DNA from: Mixia osmundae IAM 14324
Lineage: Eukaryota > Basidiomycota > Mixiomycetes > Mixiales > Mixiaceae
Reading direction: 5' to 3'
Length of the DNA: 64,000 bases
Assembly: GCF_000708205.1 (NCBI RefSeq)
Contig: NW_014575558.1
Span: 1 to 64,000, forward strand
Under the pieces are notes generated by a model that was not told the origin of the DNA, did not search any database, and saw nothing but the letters and a program-made list of their open reading frames with translations. The position numbers were made by a program, and so were the translations under genes. Below are positions 47,480 to 58,781 of this stretch, piece after piece (positions within the stretch are counted from its first letter, which is position 1; each line of letters opens with the position of its first letter).

Positions 47480-48562
47480 ATGCGACGTCCGCGATGGTGT
47501 GTCTGCACATGCCTGCTCGTGTTGGCTCAGCAAGCCTTTGCCCACGGCGGAGAAGGTCATGGCGAGACCAAACGGGACGCGAGCTATGCTGAAAGACATA
47601 TGGCTTGTCAGTCCCTCTCAATGCTTGCAGACGTGCGAGCTGACGAGCAGCTCTTCAGCTGAGCATCATATCGACACTTTCGATCTAGGTGGCTTGCTCG
47701 GCACTCACTTTGGCACGGTAGACTGATCTGGCAGGGCAGCATCCTTCTTCCACCTCCACGACCTCAACAGAGACGGCATACTCGACCAGGACGAGCTGAC
47801 TGCACTCTATGGCGTGCATCATGAGACATCAAAGTCAGCCAGCAAGCAACAGGAGCGGTCGCACGATGACAAGGCGAAGGAGATCATGGACAAAGTCATG
47901 GCGACTCTCGACCTCAACAAGGACGGCGTCGTCACCAAGGCAGAATTCCTCAGCGTCGGCAAGGAGGGCTTGCCTGACTTCAAGGAGGAAGGTCTCGGGC
48001 ATCACTATGGTCTGCTTGACGGCTGCCCGAGCTGTACCTTCTGCTGACGCGCCGGGCAGATGTCGAGGGCGAGTACTACTTACACCACGAGGAGCTCTAC
48101 CACAACACGCCGGACACCCAAGAAGAGGGCGCTTACACTCACAAAGAGGACCTGGAACACTTTACGAGACATGAAGCGATTGAGCGAGCAGAAGCAGATG
48201 CTGATCTCAAAGCCCAAGGTCTGCCACCAACTGATCCTTCGAAACCGCTCGAAGAGCAGCTCCCCCATGACACAAAACTGGACGAGGTTCAGCCGGCCGC
48301 AGATCAGGGCAGTCAGCAAACATTCCAGACGAGTCCAAACGGCAGCGAAAACGCCAAATCGGGTGAAAGCGCTCGTCGATTGCGCGCTCAGGCAGCCGAT
48401 CGCCAGATACAAAAGTTGGCTTCAGACGTCAAGGAGGCGAGCAAGAGAGGCGCATATGCAGCAGACGGGCGCTTTGGTAAGCCTCGTGATGCTGCAGACC
48501 GTATGAGGCGCAATATCCCTTACAAATATCGGCTGAAGTCGTCCTGGTTCGGCGACTTTTGA
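47480..48562 (+). CDS. Secretory-pathway EF-hand calcium-binding protein (nucleobindin-like)
   Basis: Exons 47480-47606, 47659-47688, 47740-48009 and 48060-48562 (introns 50-52 nt) give 309 aa. Signal peptide MRRPRWCVCTCLLVLAQQAF then AHGGEGHGETKRD. Two complete EF-hand loops, DLNRDGILDQDE and DLNKDGVVTKAE, follow EHHIDTFDLASFFHLHDLN. The C-terminal half is acidic and Gln-rich, with a helical end (LRAQAADRQIQKLASDVKEA). This matches a fungal family of lumenal calcium-binding proteins resembling nucleobindin. Exon 2 is only 30 nt. No KDEL-type tail is seen; it ends SSWFGDF. Confidence 0.88.
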
Positions 48563-48653
48563 TCGATCATGTCTGTGCTCTGTACACCCAATGCATGCAA
48601 GCTACCTTCTGCGCCAATGCTCGCTGCTTGCCGAGAGAAGCTCGCTAGTCTAG

Positions 48654-48928
48654 ACCTGCTTGATCTGATCCAGCCTGAACTCGCATTGTCTGACTGAGCC
48701 AGTCTGGACCTGCTCTGAATGCTTGCTGCCGACGCATCGTTCGGTCTTTGCAAAGCATGGCAGCGACTGCACAGAAAGAGAGCGCCAAATTTCGGTTCCG
48801 TCCGACAGGTCAATGTGATAATGCGCTGCTACTGAGTCGGCTGCGAGCTTCCATAATTGCACCTCTGCCTTGTTTGTATGGCCATCTACTCGCGGAACAG
48901 TCCATGCGACCACCCAGACTGCCCACAT
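48654..48928 (-). CDS. Possible small secreted protein
   Basis: Frame starting MWAVWVVAWTVPRVDGHTN at 48928, about 91 aa, with a hydrophobic start that could be a signal peptide and three cysteines. It ends CEFRLDQIKQV. No family recognised and no intron support, so it may be a chance frame. Confidence 0.28.
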
Positions 48929-49263
48929 ACGAGTGAACGACGGCAAGTTTAGCACTCGGCAGCACAGTCGCGCAAGTCATCGTGCTCGTTCTGATTCTCG
49001 GCTTACGGTCAGATATCAGTCACTGGTGTGGGCGTAATCGACCGATATGGCTGATGCAGCCAATCGTCGTACTTTCTGCTGGCGCATGGCTTGCTCTGCT
49101 CGCCACAGCTGTGACAAGGCTGGTGGAAACGTATGCCGTTGCGGCGCTAGGGCTCTAAACTTATATACTAGGCAACGGTCACAGTATAAGTCGCATGCGA
49201 GGCCGCCCTTATTCGGCAGGCGAGTTGCGGGATGTCGCTCCTGGCTCGGGCTCACGCGCATGG

Positions 49264-49520
49264 GCCAGTGGTGTTGGGCATAGTAAGTCAACGCGAGGCA
49301 GAGGCTACGGGAATTGAGCAGTGCTAACGACAGGCTGCTTTGCCGGCGTGCTCATCGTCATGGGCGTACTACTTATCGTTTCGAGAGATATCAAGCCTGT
49401 ACCGAGAGAGGAGCTGCGCGTCTGGCTCGAGTATCAAGATATGTCGGCGCCTGTCCGACCACCGAAAGCGTTTCTTCGAGGAAGATCGAGGTCTATTATG
49501 AGCATGTCCTGAATGCATGA
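49264..49520 (+). CDS. Possible small spliced membrane protein
   Basis: A good donor (GTAAGT at 49283) and acceptor (CAG at 49318-49320) bracket a short intron. Downstream, one frame encodes LTTGCFAGVLIVMGVLLIVS, a membrane segment, then RDIKPVPREELRVWLEYQD; the other frame is less protein-like. The start codon may itself be split by the intron (A|TG). Weak evidence. Confidence 0.28.
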
Positions 49521-49531
49521 CCCTACAATGT

Positions 49532-50259
49532 CTACTTTCGTTTTCGCGGCGAAGAGGGCATGTTCGGTGTACTCGGCTGGACGGGCGAAGTAGGCACGGA
49601 TGACGCTGTCGACTGAGGCACCGTCGGGGGTACCTTGTCCGCGTAAAACTGACCCGCCTGAAGCCCGATGACGCCCGTCAGAGCGACTGCAATGATGGTA
49701 TGAGCGCTCGCTAGCTCCTTGAGTACGCCAACGAGGGCTGCACTCGCTGCTGATCCTGCTGAGAGCGGCGGAAGCAAGTCAAAGGCTGCAGTCTGTTAGA
49801 TTATAGCTCACAGAGGATCGAGACTAGACTTACCGTTGCGGATGTCAAAGTGATACGTGGCGAGCGTGGTCAGCTGGAGGACTGCTCACGAGTCTGTTGA
49901 GCATCAGTTCCTCGAGCGCCAGATCGACTGACATAGGCTGGCTCCGTCGAAGAGGAGCGTTGACTGGTTCATCTCTACCATCTTTGCGAGCGTGGAGCCC
50001 AAGCCGAGCACGGAGACGCCGTATAGGATGAGGCTGACCCATGCTGGTGCCCTCACCAAGTCATGATAGTAGATGTGTGCAGACTTGACTGATGAATCGA
50101 GCAGCTTGCTCGTCCAGAGTGTTTTGTAATCCACTGTCTTGGATCATCAACGACTCGACAGTCGGCTGCCTTAGCTCAAGTTGTACCTGACCAGTGTGTA
50201 AAGAATGCACCGAGCAGGAAGGAGCTAGCAAACAGCAGCACTCCGGTCCTGATGCCCAT
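49532..50259 (-). CDS. SHR3: SHR3-family ER chaperone for amino-acid permeases
   Basis: Exons 50259-50187, 50133-49933, 49881-49834 and 49785-49532 (introns 53, 51 and 48 nt) give 191 aa. Start MGIRTGVLLFASSFLLGAFF then THWSVDYKTLWTS, an SHR3-like first helix. Three more hydrophobic segments follow (APAWVSLILYGVSVLGLGS, LLFDGASLYFLQLTTLATYH, HTIIAVALTGVIGLQAGQFY), and the protein ends in a Pro/Ser-rich basic tail SPRKRK. In yeasts this ER membrane protein is needed for folding and exit of amino-acid permeases, a plausible functional partner of the permease at 30.7-32.8 kb. Confidence 0.72.
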
Positions 50260-50411
50260 CTCAGATGCGCCTCTCGCCTAAATTCTGCGCGCACAAGCTG
50301 AAGCGCACAAATCAGGATCCGGCATTCGGAGCCTGAAAATGTACCTGATAGCTAATAGCTCATAGCGCTCGGAGCTCGACTTTGACGCGATGCATGCATT
50401 GTTTGCTGCTC

Positions 50412-52724
50412 CTACTCGAGATCGTTAAAGCAGGCCCGCGCAGGCTTCTTCGATTTCTTGGCTTTGCGCTTAGCCAGCAAACGCCGCTTTGGCTCGTCCC
50501 CAGAACCCTCACTGTCATCCGAGGCACTGTCACTCGAAGGAGCGTCTGTCTTCCGTTTGATCGCAGGCTTCGAGTCAGCCCCTGGTGATTTGGTAGCGAC
50601 GAGCTCGGCACGCGTGACGCCAAGCTGGACCTGCTCGTCATGTCCCCCTTGTGCTGGCTTCGGCAGCTGCCTTGCCTTTTTGGCTAGCTTCTTCGACCAT
50701 GGCTCGTGTTGTTGCTTTTTGTCTACGCGCCCGCTTGCAGCTCGCAACGGCTGCCGCCTATTGCTCTCACTTTTGAGCTCCTCGAGACGGCGTTGTTCGC
50801 GCTCCCTGTCTGCATAAGCGTAATGATCCCACTGTATGCGAGTCAGGACGACTGCAGAAGCAAATGGCAGCACGCACATCCAGCTCGATCGGGTGCCATG
50901 ACGCAAGTTCGCAACCCTTGAGCTCGGGCATCTTCGGTAGACGCAAAAGGCCGTACGACATTGCGAGTCCGGGCAAGTCGATCTCGGACAGCTTGAAGAT
51001 GAATGAAGCCTCGTGTTTCGAATAGGCGCGGACAAAGGACACATACGCTCGCACCGCTTGCTCGTGTAGCGCTCTATCCTTTCGAACAAGCGCACGGACG
51101 GACTCGTTGAATACATCGGCGGCTTGATCGCTATCGATGTCACTATCAGGGCCTGCCAGATACGTCGAATTCAACATTGGCATCTTGCGAACGCGCAAAA
51201 AGTCTGCTAGCCTATCAGGGCCTGATGTAGTCTAGGGGATGCAGCCAACCAATGTATTCTTCCTCACGCCCGGTAGTGAGAAATATACAGGCAATGCCTT
51301 GTCGACCTGCGCGAGCGGCGCGACCACAACGATGACTGTAAACCTTTGGATCTTGAGGGGCGTCGAATTGGATGACTTGATCAAGCTGCGGGAGGTCGAG
51401 ACCTCGTGCAGCCACATCTGTACAGAGCAGGACACCTGCTCTGCTTTCGTCGAGGTCGACAAAGGCTGCAAAGGTCGCGCTTCTCCTGGCAGCAGTCTGC
51501 TTTCCGTGCAGCGAGTAGATGGCCAGCTCTTGTAGCTCGACCTGCTCTCGTAGAATCTGAAAAGACAGTTGAGCTCGTGAGGAAGGCACACTGGAGGAAG
51601 CGGACCTTGTAAAAGTAGTCGACGCAGGCGCAAGTAGCGAAATAAACGATCGTCTTTTGGCCAGGCTCGACGTCTGCTCGAGCGAGGCGCCTGACAAGCT
51701 GACATAGCTTCTGAGACGGCTTCATGATGCAGTAAGTGTTCTCGAGACTGCTCTCCTGTAAGTCGCACAGTCATATACACCTACGATGCAAACTTGCCTT
51801 GCTGGCATCCTGACTTGCTGGCTGCCTCGGGTCGAGTTTGCCTCGACTTTGACGACAATCTTGACAGGATTTCTGAGACCGACTCGAACGAGTGCAGCGA
51901 GTGCGTCTGTCATTGTTGCTGAGAACAAGCCGGTCCGGCGCTGTTTCGGCATATTGGCGAGCAGTCGTGTCAACACAGCCTCGAAGCCAAGATCGAGCAA
52001 TCTGTCAGCTTCGTCAAGTACGAGCATCTCTAGATTTCGAAGTGATACGATCGGGACGAAAGATTTGCGAGCTGGTTTGCCTTTAATGGACTGAATAGAG
52101 GATGAGCCGAGCAGAAATTCCTCAAGTCGACCAGGGGTGCCAATTAGGATCGATGGCTTCAGTGATCTGAAATCTGACAGGTCCTCTTGCAGCGTCTTAA
52201 TGCCACCTATGAGCAGCAAAGGAGATGGTATAACCGCTGAGCTCGTAGAGGGTTGCGTCTTGACCAAGTTGTCAATTGTCTGATGAATCTGTACAGCAAG
52301 CTCGCTGTCTGGCGTGTCAGACTTGTAGGGCTGATATGCACGCGACTGACCGAGTAGGTGAGATGATCAATCCCCCGATTTGTCCTGGCTTGAGCATCGC
52401 TTGATGCTGCATCATCTCCTCGAGTAACGGTATCGCAAACGCTAGCGTCTTGCCAGAGCCCGTTACAGCCTGCATGCCTGAATGATGAGCTGAGACGTTG
52501 GTGGTCTTGGGAGGGATGATGACCTCGACAACGACATCCTTGTGCTGCATAAACAGTGGGATGACAGACGCTTGCACTGGCATCATCTGCTCGAAGCCCA
52601 ATGCGCCCACCGCATCTCGCCTGCCATGCCTGCTCAGCATTAAGCTTGGTTGACACGTATGTACACACAGCCATGGTGACAACGCCGGCTTGAGCGTCTC
52701 CCACGAACCCGCACTCGCTGACAT
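50412..52724 (-). CDS. SPB4: DEAD-box ribosome-assembly helicase SPB4
   Basis: The start [19 protein letters not shown] at 52724 continues, after an intron, as [20 protein letters not shown] (Q motif). Motifs: [60 protein letters not shown]. The SPB4-specific C-terminal part follows: [52 protein letters not shown] and a Lys-rich tail. It acts in 60S subunit assembly in the nucleolus. About six introns, including an in-frame stopless one at 52523-52470 (54 nt) whose removal restores [13 protein letters not shown]. The stop is at 50412-50414. Confidence 0.93.
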
Positions 52725-52911
52725 GTCTAACCGGCGCTCAGAGTTAGCAGCTTTTATATTTGCGCGTACGGTCGCCGGCCGTCGTCAGCTGCTCAGGTCC
52801 AACAAAGTGCCCCGCTCTCTTGCTGGCGACACATAGCGGATGTAGCGACAAAGAAGACATGCCTGGCACGAAGGCGGGCAGCAAAAGGATAGGCCTGGAG
52901 CGGCAGCAAAA

Positions 52912-52994
52912 TGCCCGTCTGCTGAATCGAACAGCAGACCTCACCATAGTTCACCAGGTACGAGTGGCGCGCTCTACCCCTGAGCTAGACGGGC
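52912..52994 (-). tRNA. tRNA-Thr(CGU) with 11-nt intron
   Basis: On the minus strand, GCCCGTC pairs with GACGGGC as acceptor stem, with A as discriminator. D arm GCTC...GAGC, anticodon stem CGCCA/TGGTG with loop CTCGTA and anticodon CGT, variable AGGTC, T arm TGCTG TTCGATT CAGCA. Total 83 nt; an 11-nt intron after the base 3' to the anticodon brings the mature length to 72. Confidence 0.88.
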
Positions 52995-55410
52995 ACTTTC
53001 GCCACTCGGATCATAAGCATACATAGCTATGTAGAATTGGTCACCGAAATATGAAAGTTTTGGGACTAGTGACATCGAACAAGCGGGCGTCTATCCGTCT
53101 GATTTGTCCGCCACAGAAGGGCTGAGCTGAATCACGGTCAGCATACGCAATTTGCGGTTATGGCGAGTAGCTGAAGGACAAGGCTTTGGGTAATCTGACG
53201 TTCTTTCACGAGCGCTTAGGCTGTTTTGATGGCTTGGTGCATGTCGTTCTGGCCGACAATAAATAATGATGCATCAGTATACTTATGTCAAGGGTGCTTG
53301 AGCGAAATTGACGCCAATATGTTTCGTAACTAGTGAATTCTATCGCGCACTTGCAAGAGTGACACAGTAGGCTGCAGCGCATGTTTCGGCAAAGTGATGA
53401 ACTAGAGCTCATTGGCGCTCATTTGAGGATGCAGTCGCACTGAACGAGTCTCTTAAAGTGATCATGACCGAGACTCAAGATTTGAGACTGTGGCGGCGAG
53501 CCGACTATACTTTGAGCGCAGTCACTTTGGGTTGCTGGAGCCTCATGCACTGCTTGATTGATTTGATAAGCTGCTCAGACGCCGAGCATGATCTCTGTCG
53601 GTCACGAGGCAATGTGACGCTGTCTGTACAGCTCTTGGGCACTGTCTCGGATGGAGCGGATACTAACAGTGATGGTCGTCTCGCGCGAGCAGTGTATGCA
53701 GGACAAGGAGCAATGAGAATAGGTTGGGCGAGTCAGAGCATGCTTCCGATGATGTGGAGCACATCTCGATCGTCTCCATACTGTTACAGCTCGGTCGCGG
53801 TGACGCCGAGGCTCAAGGCGCTGCAGTCTTGGCAAGGTGCTGCAGGCTTGGCATAGTCTGTGCATGCATGAGCGCGTGTCTTTGACGGTACTGATACTCT
53901 ATATTGTAACAATACTGTCTGTCGAGATGAAGAGATCAATCGACCCTTCAACAACGCGATAGAGGGTCTTGGGCACTGCGACAATTTCATAGCAAGCGTA
54001 GTCCATCGACGGCACAATGTGAGTGGCCTACGTGGCGGTCCGGCCAGGGATACCCCAGAGGCTCTTTGACCCGACGAGCAGAGCAGATCTCATGCTTATT
54101 AATGTTGAATAACAACGTCGTTCAGGACTTGTCTGATGCTGACGCTTTCGGTCTTGGCTGAGATTGTCTGATCAAGATTTGCAAACACGATTCTAGCTCT
54201 TCTTCAATACCTTGTGACGACGCGAGCTCGCAAAGTATTGGTGAGAGCAGAAGAAAGTCGGATGGCGGCATTGCGAGCCTGCCGCAAGTCTATTGTTCAC
54301 CTATGCTGCTGACAGACTTTTGCAATAGGGAGCAAGTGTGCCTCGAATATGCAGTTTCAAGCCCGGCAGAAATTGATCGTGCAGGGTCTCAGTCTTTCAT
54401 CAAAGCGAGCATAAGCATGTTTTGCAGCGTTGAGGCTCTTTCGAGTATAAGCCCACGATGCGGGATGGATAGACTGATCGTACCAATGCTGGCAGGACTA
54501 GAAGATCATAACATCAATGTCAGCAGACCTCGGCAGCTCCGACGAGATTGGCGACCTGCTGCTCGGCCTTTTGCTACTGGCACGTCCTCGAATCGCAATC
54601 AGAGCTTCTCGCATCGCAGCACCATGTTCCTAAATCTCTTGCGAAAGAGCATGACGCGAGTCGATGTCAGCCACTAGGTCGATCTCTTGCTGTGTGTCGT
54701 CTCGAAATTGGGCAGCTGATCTCGATAGCTCTGGACACGCTGGGAGCTATAGAGAATTGTCCATGCTGGCAAGCCTGAGTCCCCGACCGCTTGAGCAGAC
54801 ATACAGCCCAGACAAAGTAGTCAGAGCGACAAAGCTCTCTAGAGGCATATTCGTCGATTTGTACGGCATAGACACCAGCAATTCGAAAACGAGCGCCGTC
54901 GTGTAGTACATTTGTAGCGGACGAGGGCATACTAAGGTCAGGCAAGTGGGATTGCGAGTCATCACTTTCGACAGCTGCCTTTGTGTGCGATTAGCGCTAT
55001 CGATGTCAAGCCATGCACCACTTCCTCCCATTTCGCGCGTGCCTATCAGGGCCGGTACGATGTCGACAGTTGAACGTTTGGGGTATAAGGGCCTGTACGA
55101 TTTCGAAAGGTAGATTTTTGGGATATAGTAGAGTCGATTCGCGAGCCAAATTTGCCCTTGAGTATGTCGGCAGCGAGCCGCGATGTCCCCTCAAAGAATC
55201 TACTTCATTTTACTTTTGCCCACGCGCGAACCGAACGCAGGTGGTAAATCTTGCTCTCGCAAAATTTACGTTTATGTTTACTTATCAATTATTCTTTGAA
55301 ATCGTACGGGCACTTATTGGCGCTGGCTTCTTTGCTGAAAACATAGTTCTCCAACGGCTTCCTCTCGTCATTACGAGCACGTAAGAATGCCAAAAGAAGG
55401 GCCAAAAATT
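52995..55410. other. Gene-poor interval between two tRNA genes
   Basis: About 2.4 kb with no confident gene, unusual for this packed region. Frames on both strands are short. The best candidate is the two-exon frame at 53784-54006 listed separately. No terminal repeats or transposase traces recognised, though tRNA-flanked sites are common insertion spots for retroelements in fungi. Confidence 0.5.
53784..54006 (-). CDS. Possible two-exon small protein
   Basis: Exons 54006-53916 and 53857-53784, joined over a 58-nt intron (GTATTG...CACAG), give 54 aa: it starts MDYACYEIVAVPKTLYRVVE and ends with a CxxC (APCQDCSALS). In-frame joining and protein-like text are the only support. Confidence 0.28.
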
Positions 55411-55500
55411 TGCCGCGAACAGGTCTCGACCCTGTGACCTCTCCGTATTGCCTCCTCAATGACTTCAGCGGAGTGCTACTCCCAACTGAGCTACCGCGGC
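55411..55500 (-). tRNA. tRNA-Phe(GAA) with intron of about 16 nt
   Basis: On the minus strand the acceptor stem GCCGCGG pairs with TCGCGGC, discriminator A. D arm GCTC...; anticodon stem CTCCG/CGGAG with loop CTGAAG and anticodon GAA; T arm ACAGG GTCGAGA CCTGT. Between the anticodon loop and the 3' half of its stem lies about 16 nt (CATTGAGGAGGCAAT), placed one base 3' of the anticodon as nuclear tRNA introns are. Confidence 0.92.
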
Positions 55501-55586
55501 TTACAGCAGTTGCTCTGCAGCTCAACTATGTTCTTTATGTGTTTCTTTGCGCGTCTCGGGTATCGCCTCGCAGGCTCGCCTGAAGT

Positions 55587-55940
55587 TCAATACTCGAGGC
55601 GGTTTTTGAGGTCGCGCAGGGTGGCTCCCGTGAGCGGGATGATGCTGATGACACCCTCGTCCACTTTGTCTGCAACCTCGATTTTCGTGGATAGAATCCG
55701 GTCGATGTGCCGTCGAGCTCATCCTAAGTTCTCTTTAAGCAACCAGGCGCAGCTACCAGGATGTAGTTCGGTGCCATTGCTTTCAATGCGGCCAGGGCAG
55801 TCCGATGGTTGTGAGCGTGTTCGTTTGCGTCCGATGCGATTCTGGGACTGAAGGGCAGACGAAGATGTCTTCGAGTGAGGCGAATGTTCGTCGGGACCCT
55901 GGTTTGAGTTGACAGTCGATTGCCGAAGCTCAGTGATCAG
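55587..55940 (-). CDS. Conserved-looking small protein, unknown (5' end unresolved)
   Basis: Two coding segments join in frame over a 74-nt intron (55743-55670, GTTGCT...TGCAG). The upstream exon reads RVPTNIRLTRRHLRLPFSPR then ANEHAHNHRTALAALKAMAP and NYILVAA; the last exon reads PDKVDEGVISIIPLTGATLR and DLKNRLEY before TGA 55587. The text is strongly protein-like and the C-terminal part looks like a compact alpha/beta fold. The first exon is not located. I do not recognise the family. Confidence 0.5.
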
Positions 55941-56087
55941 ACTCGTCTCTGACGGATAGATGATGGGATTCAATTGCAAAGTAAGCCAGTGCCAAAAGCC
56001 AGATTTCATAGGTGCCCCACAGGTTCTCTCCAATTGCGGAGAAAATGATGGGAGAAATGCCAGCGAAGGAGGACAGGGACCCCAGCG

Positions 56088-58688
56088 ATGAACGTACTAA
56101 GATGGATGAACGTCAGCAAGGACGCTGGGAGTGCTGCACAAGACGAACACGAGAGCAAGAGGGAATGGTGGGAGACGACAGGTGAAACCTACTTTGGCAT
56201 GGAGAACGTCAGTCCTTGCGCTGGCTCTGAAGGAAAGGCTCGAGCTGACGTGCGCTGTCTCCGGCTGGCGACTGCAGTTTGGTAACACCTGGTGAGTGAT
56301 ATCTGGACAGGCAATGTAGCAGTCGCTCAAACACCCACAGTTACGCTAATTCGGTGCTACAAGCGCTCTATTTCTGCAAGCCTTTCAGAGAGCTCCTCAT
56401 CCAGTTTGCCCGTCTAGAGCAATATCAAGTACAGTTGAAACAACGCCCGCAAGAGACACTGAACGTAACGTCCCAGCTCGACGCAGAGTCTTCCGACCCA
56501 AGCAGAGCCCGTACCTTGACAAACGATGCAGACGTTGCCTTCTCGGAAGCCTCGTTCGGCAAACGGTCACAGTCGAGCGCGTCCGTTGTAGATCGCGAGC
56601 GTTTAGCAGAGCTCGAGCGCCAGCGCAAAGCCGCCCTCGCCCGGCCAGGCACCTCCTCTGGCCGCTCTGCTCTATCTGCTGCTTTCGCGCGCAAGTCATC
56701 AGCGTCCGGCACGGACCTAGCAAAACAATCGTCATCAGGCACGCCACGACCGAGTACAGCGCCCTCATTCGCCAGTCTGTCGACCGCAGCGCAATCCGCT
56801 CATGCCACTGCCAGTACGCCGGCCTCACCGACGAAGCCAAGTGGATCGTCTTTGAATGTCCCTCTGACCAGCCAAGCTCTTCAGAATGTAGCCGCGTCAG
56901 ATCAGAAAGTACTTCAAGCACCAACACTCTACACTGCATTGCGAGATCTGTTTGTAGCAATATCCTCGCAGCCTAAAGCCCTAGGTACTGTCGCGCCCCA
57001 AGCCTTCATCACCCAGCTCAAGAGAGAGAACGAGCTTTTCCGGAGCACGATGCACCAAGACGCCCACGAATTCCTCAACTATCTCATCAATACCGTCTCG
57101 GAAGATGTTGAGGAACGAGCGAAAGGTGCCATTGAAGCACTCGATGGGCACATGCGCTGACATAGTACGAACGCAGGGTTCACCCGGCCAGATGGCGAGC
57201 TGGCTAATCGATCATCGACATTCATACACAGCCTGTTTGCGGGCCTCTTGACCAACGAAACTCGGTGTCTGACTTGCGAGACTGTCAGTCGGCATCCGGT
57301 ACACCATGATCGGAGCTGACACACGCCGCAGGTCACGAGCCGTGACGAGGCCTTTTTGGATCTCTCGATCGATATTGAACAGAATAGCTCGATCTCTGCA
57401 TGCTTACGGCAATTCAGCGCGTCGGAAATGCTCTGCTCGCGGAATAAATTCTCTTGCGATCACTGCGGCAGCTTGCAAGAGGCAGAGAAACGGTCAGCTA
57501 GCCCGGGACGGGTTCATAGAGAAGTCACTGAATCTCCACCTGACGCGCAGGATGAAAGTCAAAGAACTACCAAACGTACTGGCATTACATCTCAAGAGAT
57601 TCAAATATCAAGAAAATCTAGGTCGACATGTCAAGCTTGGCTATCGTGTCGTCTTTCCACTCGAGCTGAGACTCTTCAATACAGCCGACGATGCAAAGGA
57701 TGCCGACAGGCTGTACGAGCTCTTCGCCATCGTGGTTCACATTGGCATCGGACCTCATCATGGTCATTACGTAACAGTTCTTCGAACAGGCTCACGTTGG
57801 CTTCTGTTTGATGACGACAGCGTCACCCTGGTCAATGAAGCAGAGATTCAGACCTTCTTCGGGGGCGGAACGGCATCGGGTGGTGCATACGTGCTGTTCT
57901 ACCAAGCAGCAGAACTCGACGTCCATGCTCTGGCTGTAAGCACATTCGGCGAGGAGCTTGTCAATGCTGTCGACAATGCCCAGCAGCCTCGCAAAGACAT
58001 AGTGTTCGATATTGGCGCGGCTTCTCTGTCTTCGACACCCAGCCTCCCGACTCAGCCAAATGAGCCCGAGTTGACACCCGCTATCGTGCCAGCCATCGCC
58101 CCTGACACACCTTTGCCCGATCCAAGCAGGGACTTACGCGGGCGGGATCGATCGGCGTCGGGTGTACTGCTGCCCTCTACGGTTAGCAACTCGAACAGCG
58201 CCGTCGGCTCACGCAATTGGATCTCGTCACTCAGAGGCAAGCGGAGTGAAAGCGAAGAAAAGCAGTCGAAGACCTCCAGCAGCCCAGAGACGAATTTGCT
58301 CGGTACTGACACCTCACCCAAGACCTATCCAAGCGGTTCGAGTCCAGCAGCATCCACAAGCTCAATTGCGTTATCCGAGACGAGCAGCAAGAGCACAAAG
58401 GCTTCCAATGGGCCTAAGCGGCTGTCGAAATTGATGCGTTCGGGCAGCACAACGCCACAACAGCACAGCACGCCCCAAGCTTTACCTTCAGAACTGAGCA
58501 TGACAGCAGCGCCGCGGTCTGCATCAACGGCGAGTGCGGTGAAGATGCCGAGAGATGAGAAAGAAGCAAAACGAGCGGAAAAAGATGAACAAAAGAAACG
58601 CAAAGTCGAATTGAAAGCTAAGCAGAAGCAGCTAGACAAGGAACTCAAATCGACAAAGAAGCTCGGCTTGGGTTTCTTCAAGTCTTGA
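56088..58688 (+). CDS. Ubiquitin-specific protease, USP12/46 (CreB) type
   Basis: Six exons, 56088-56207, 56278-56291, 56341-57125, 57177-57283, 57332-57492 and 57551-58688, give 774 aa. Catalytic box [20 protein letters not shown], with the Cys codon split between exons 2 and 3. Other blocks: [24 protein letters not shown]-type [25 protein letters not shown] zinc ligands, [14 protein letters not shown], and the His box [16 protein letters not shown] with [10 protein letters not shown] Ser/Pro-rich region and a Lys/Glu-rich coiled-coil tail ([20 protein letters not shown]) follow. Fungal CreB, the same group, controls carbon catabolite repression. Exon 2 is a 14-nt micro-exon. Confidence 0.93.
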
Positions 58689-58781
58689 CGATCACGCAGG
58701 GCAAGCTTCGTATCCGTATGTCTGTCTGTTTGCAGAACGAACAATGCAGTCTACAGTCGCATGCTACATCACAATCTACGT

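Noticed and set aside
54303-55031. Frames on both strands considered as a gene between the tRNAs
   Set aside because: Protein-like text is patchy, frames conflict between strands and no join gives a family match.
52995-55410. A tRNA-targeting retroelement remnant
   Set aside because: I found no terminal repeats, reverse transcriptase or integrase traces; position alone is not evidence.
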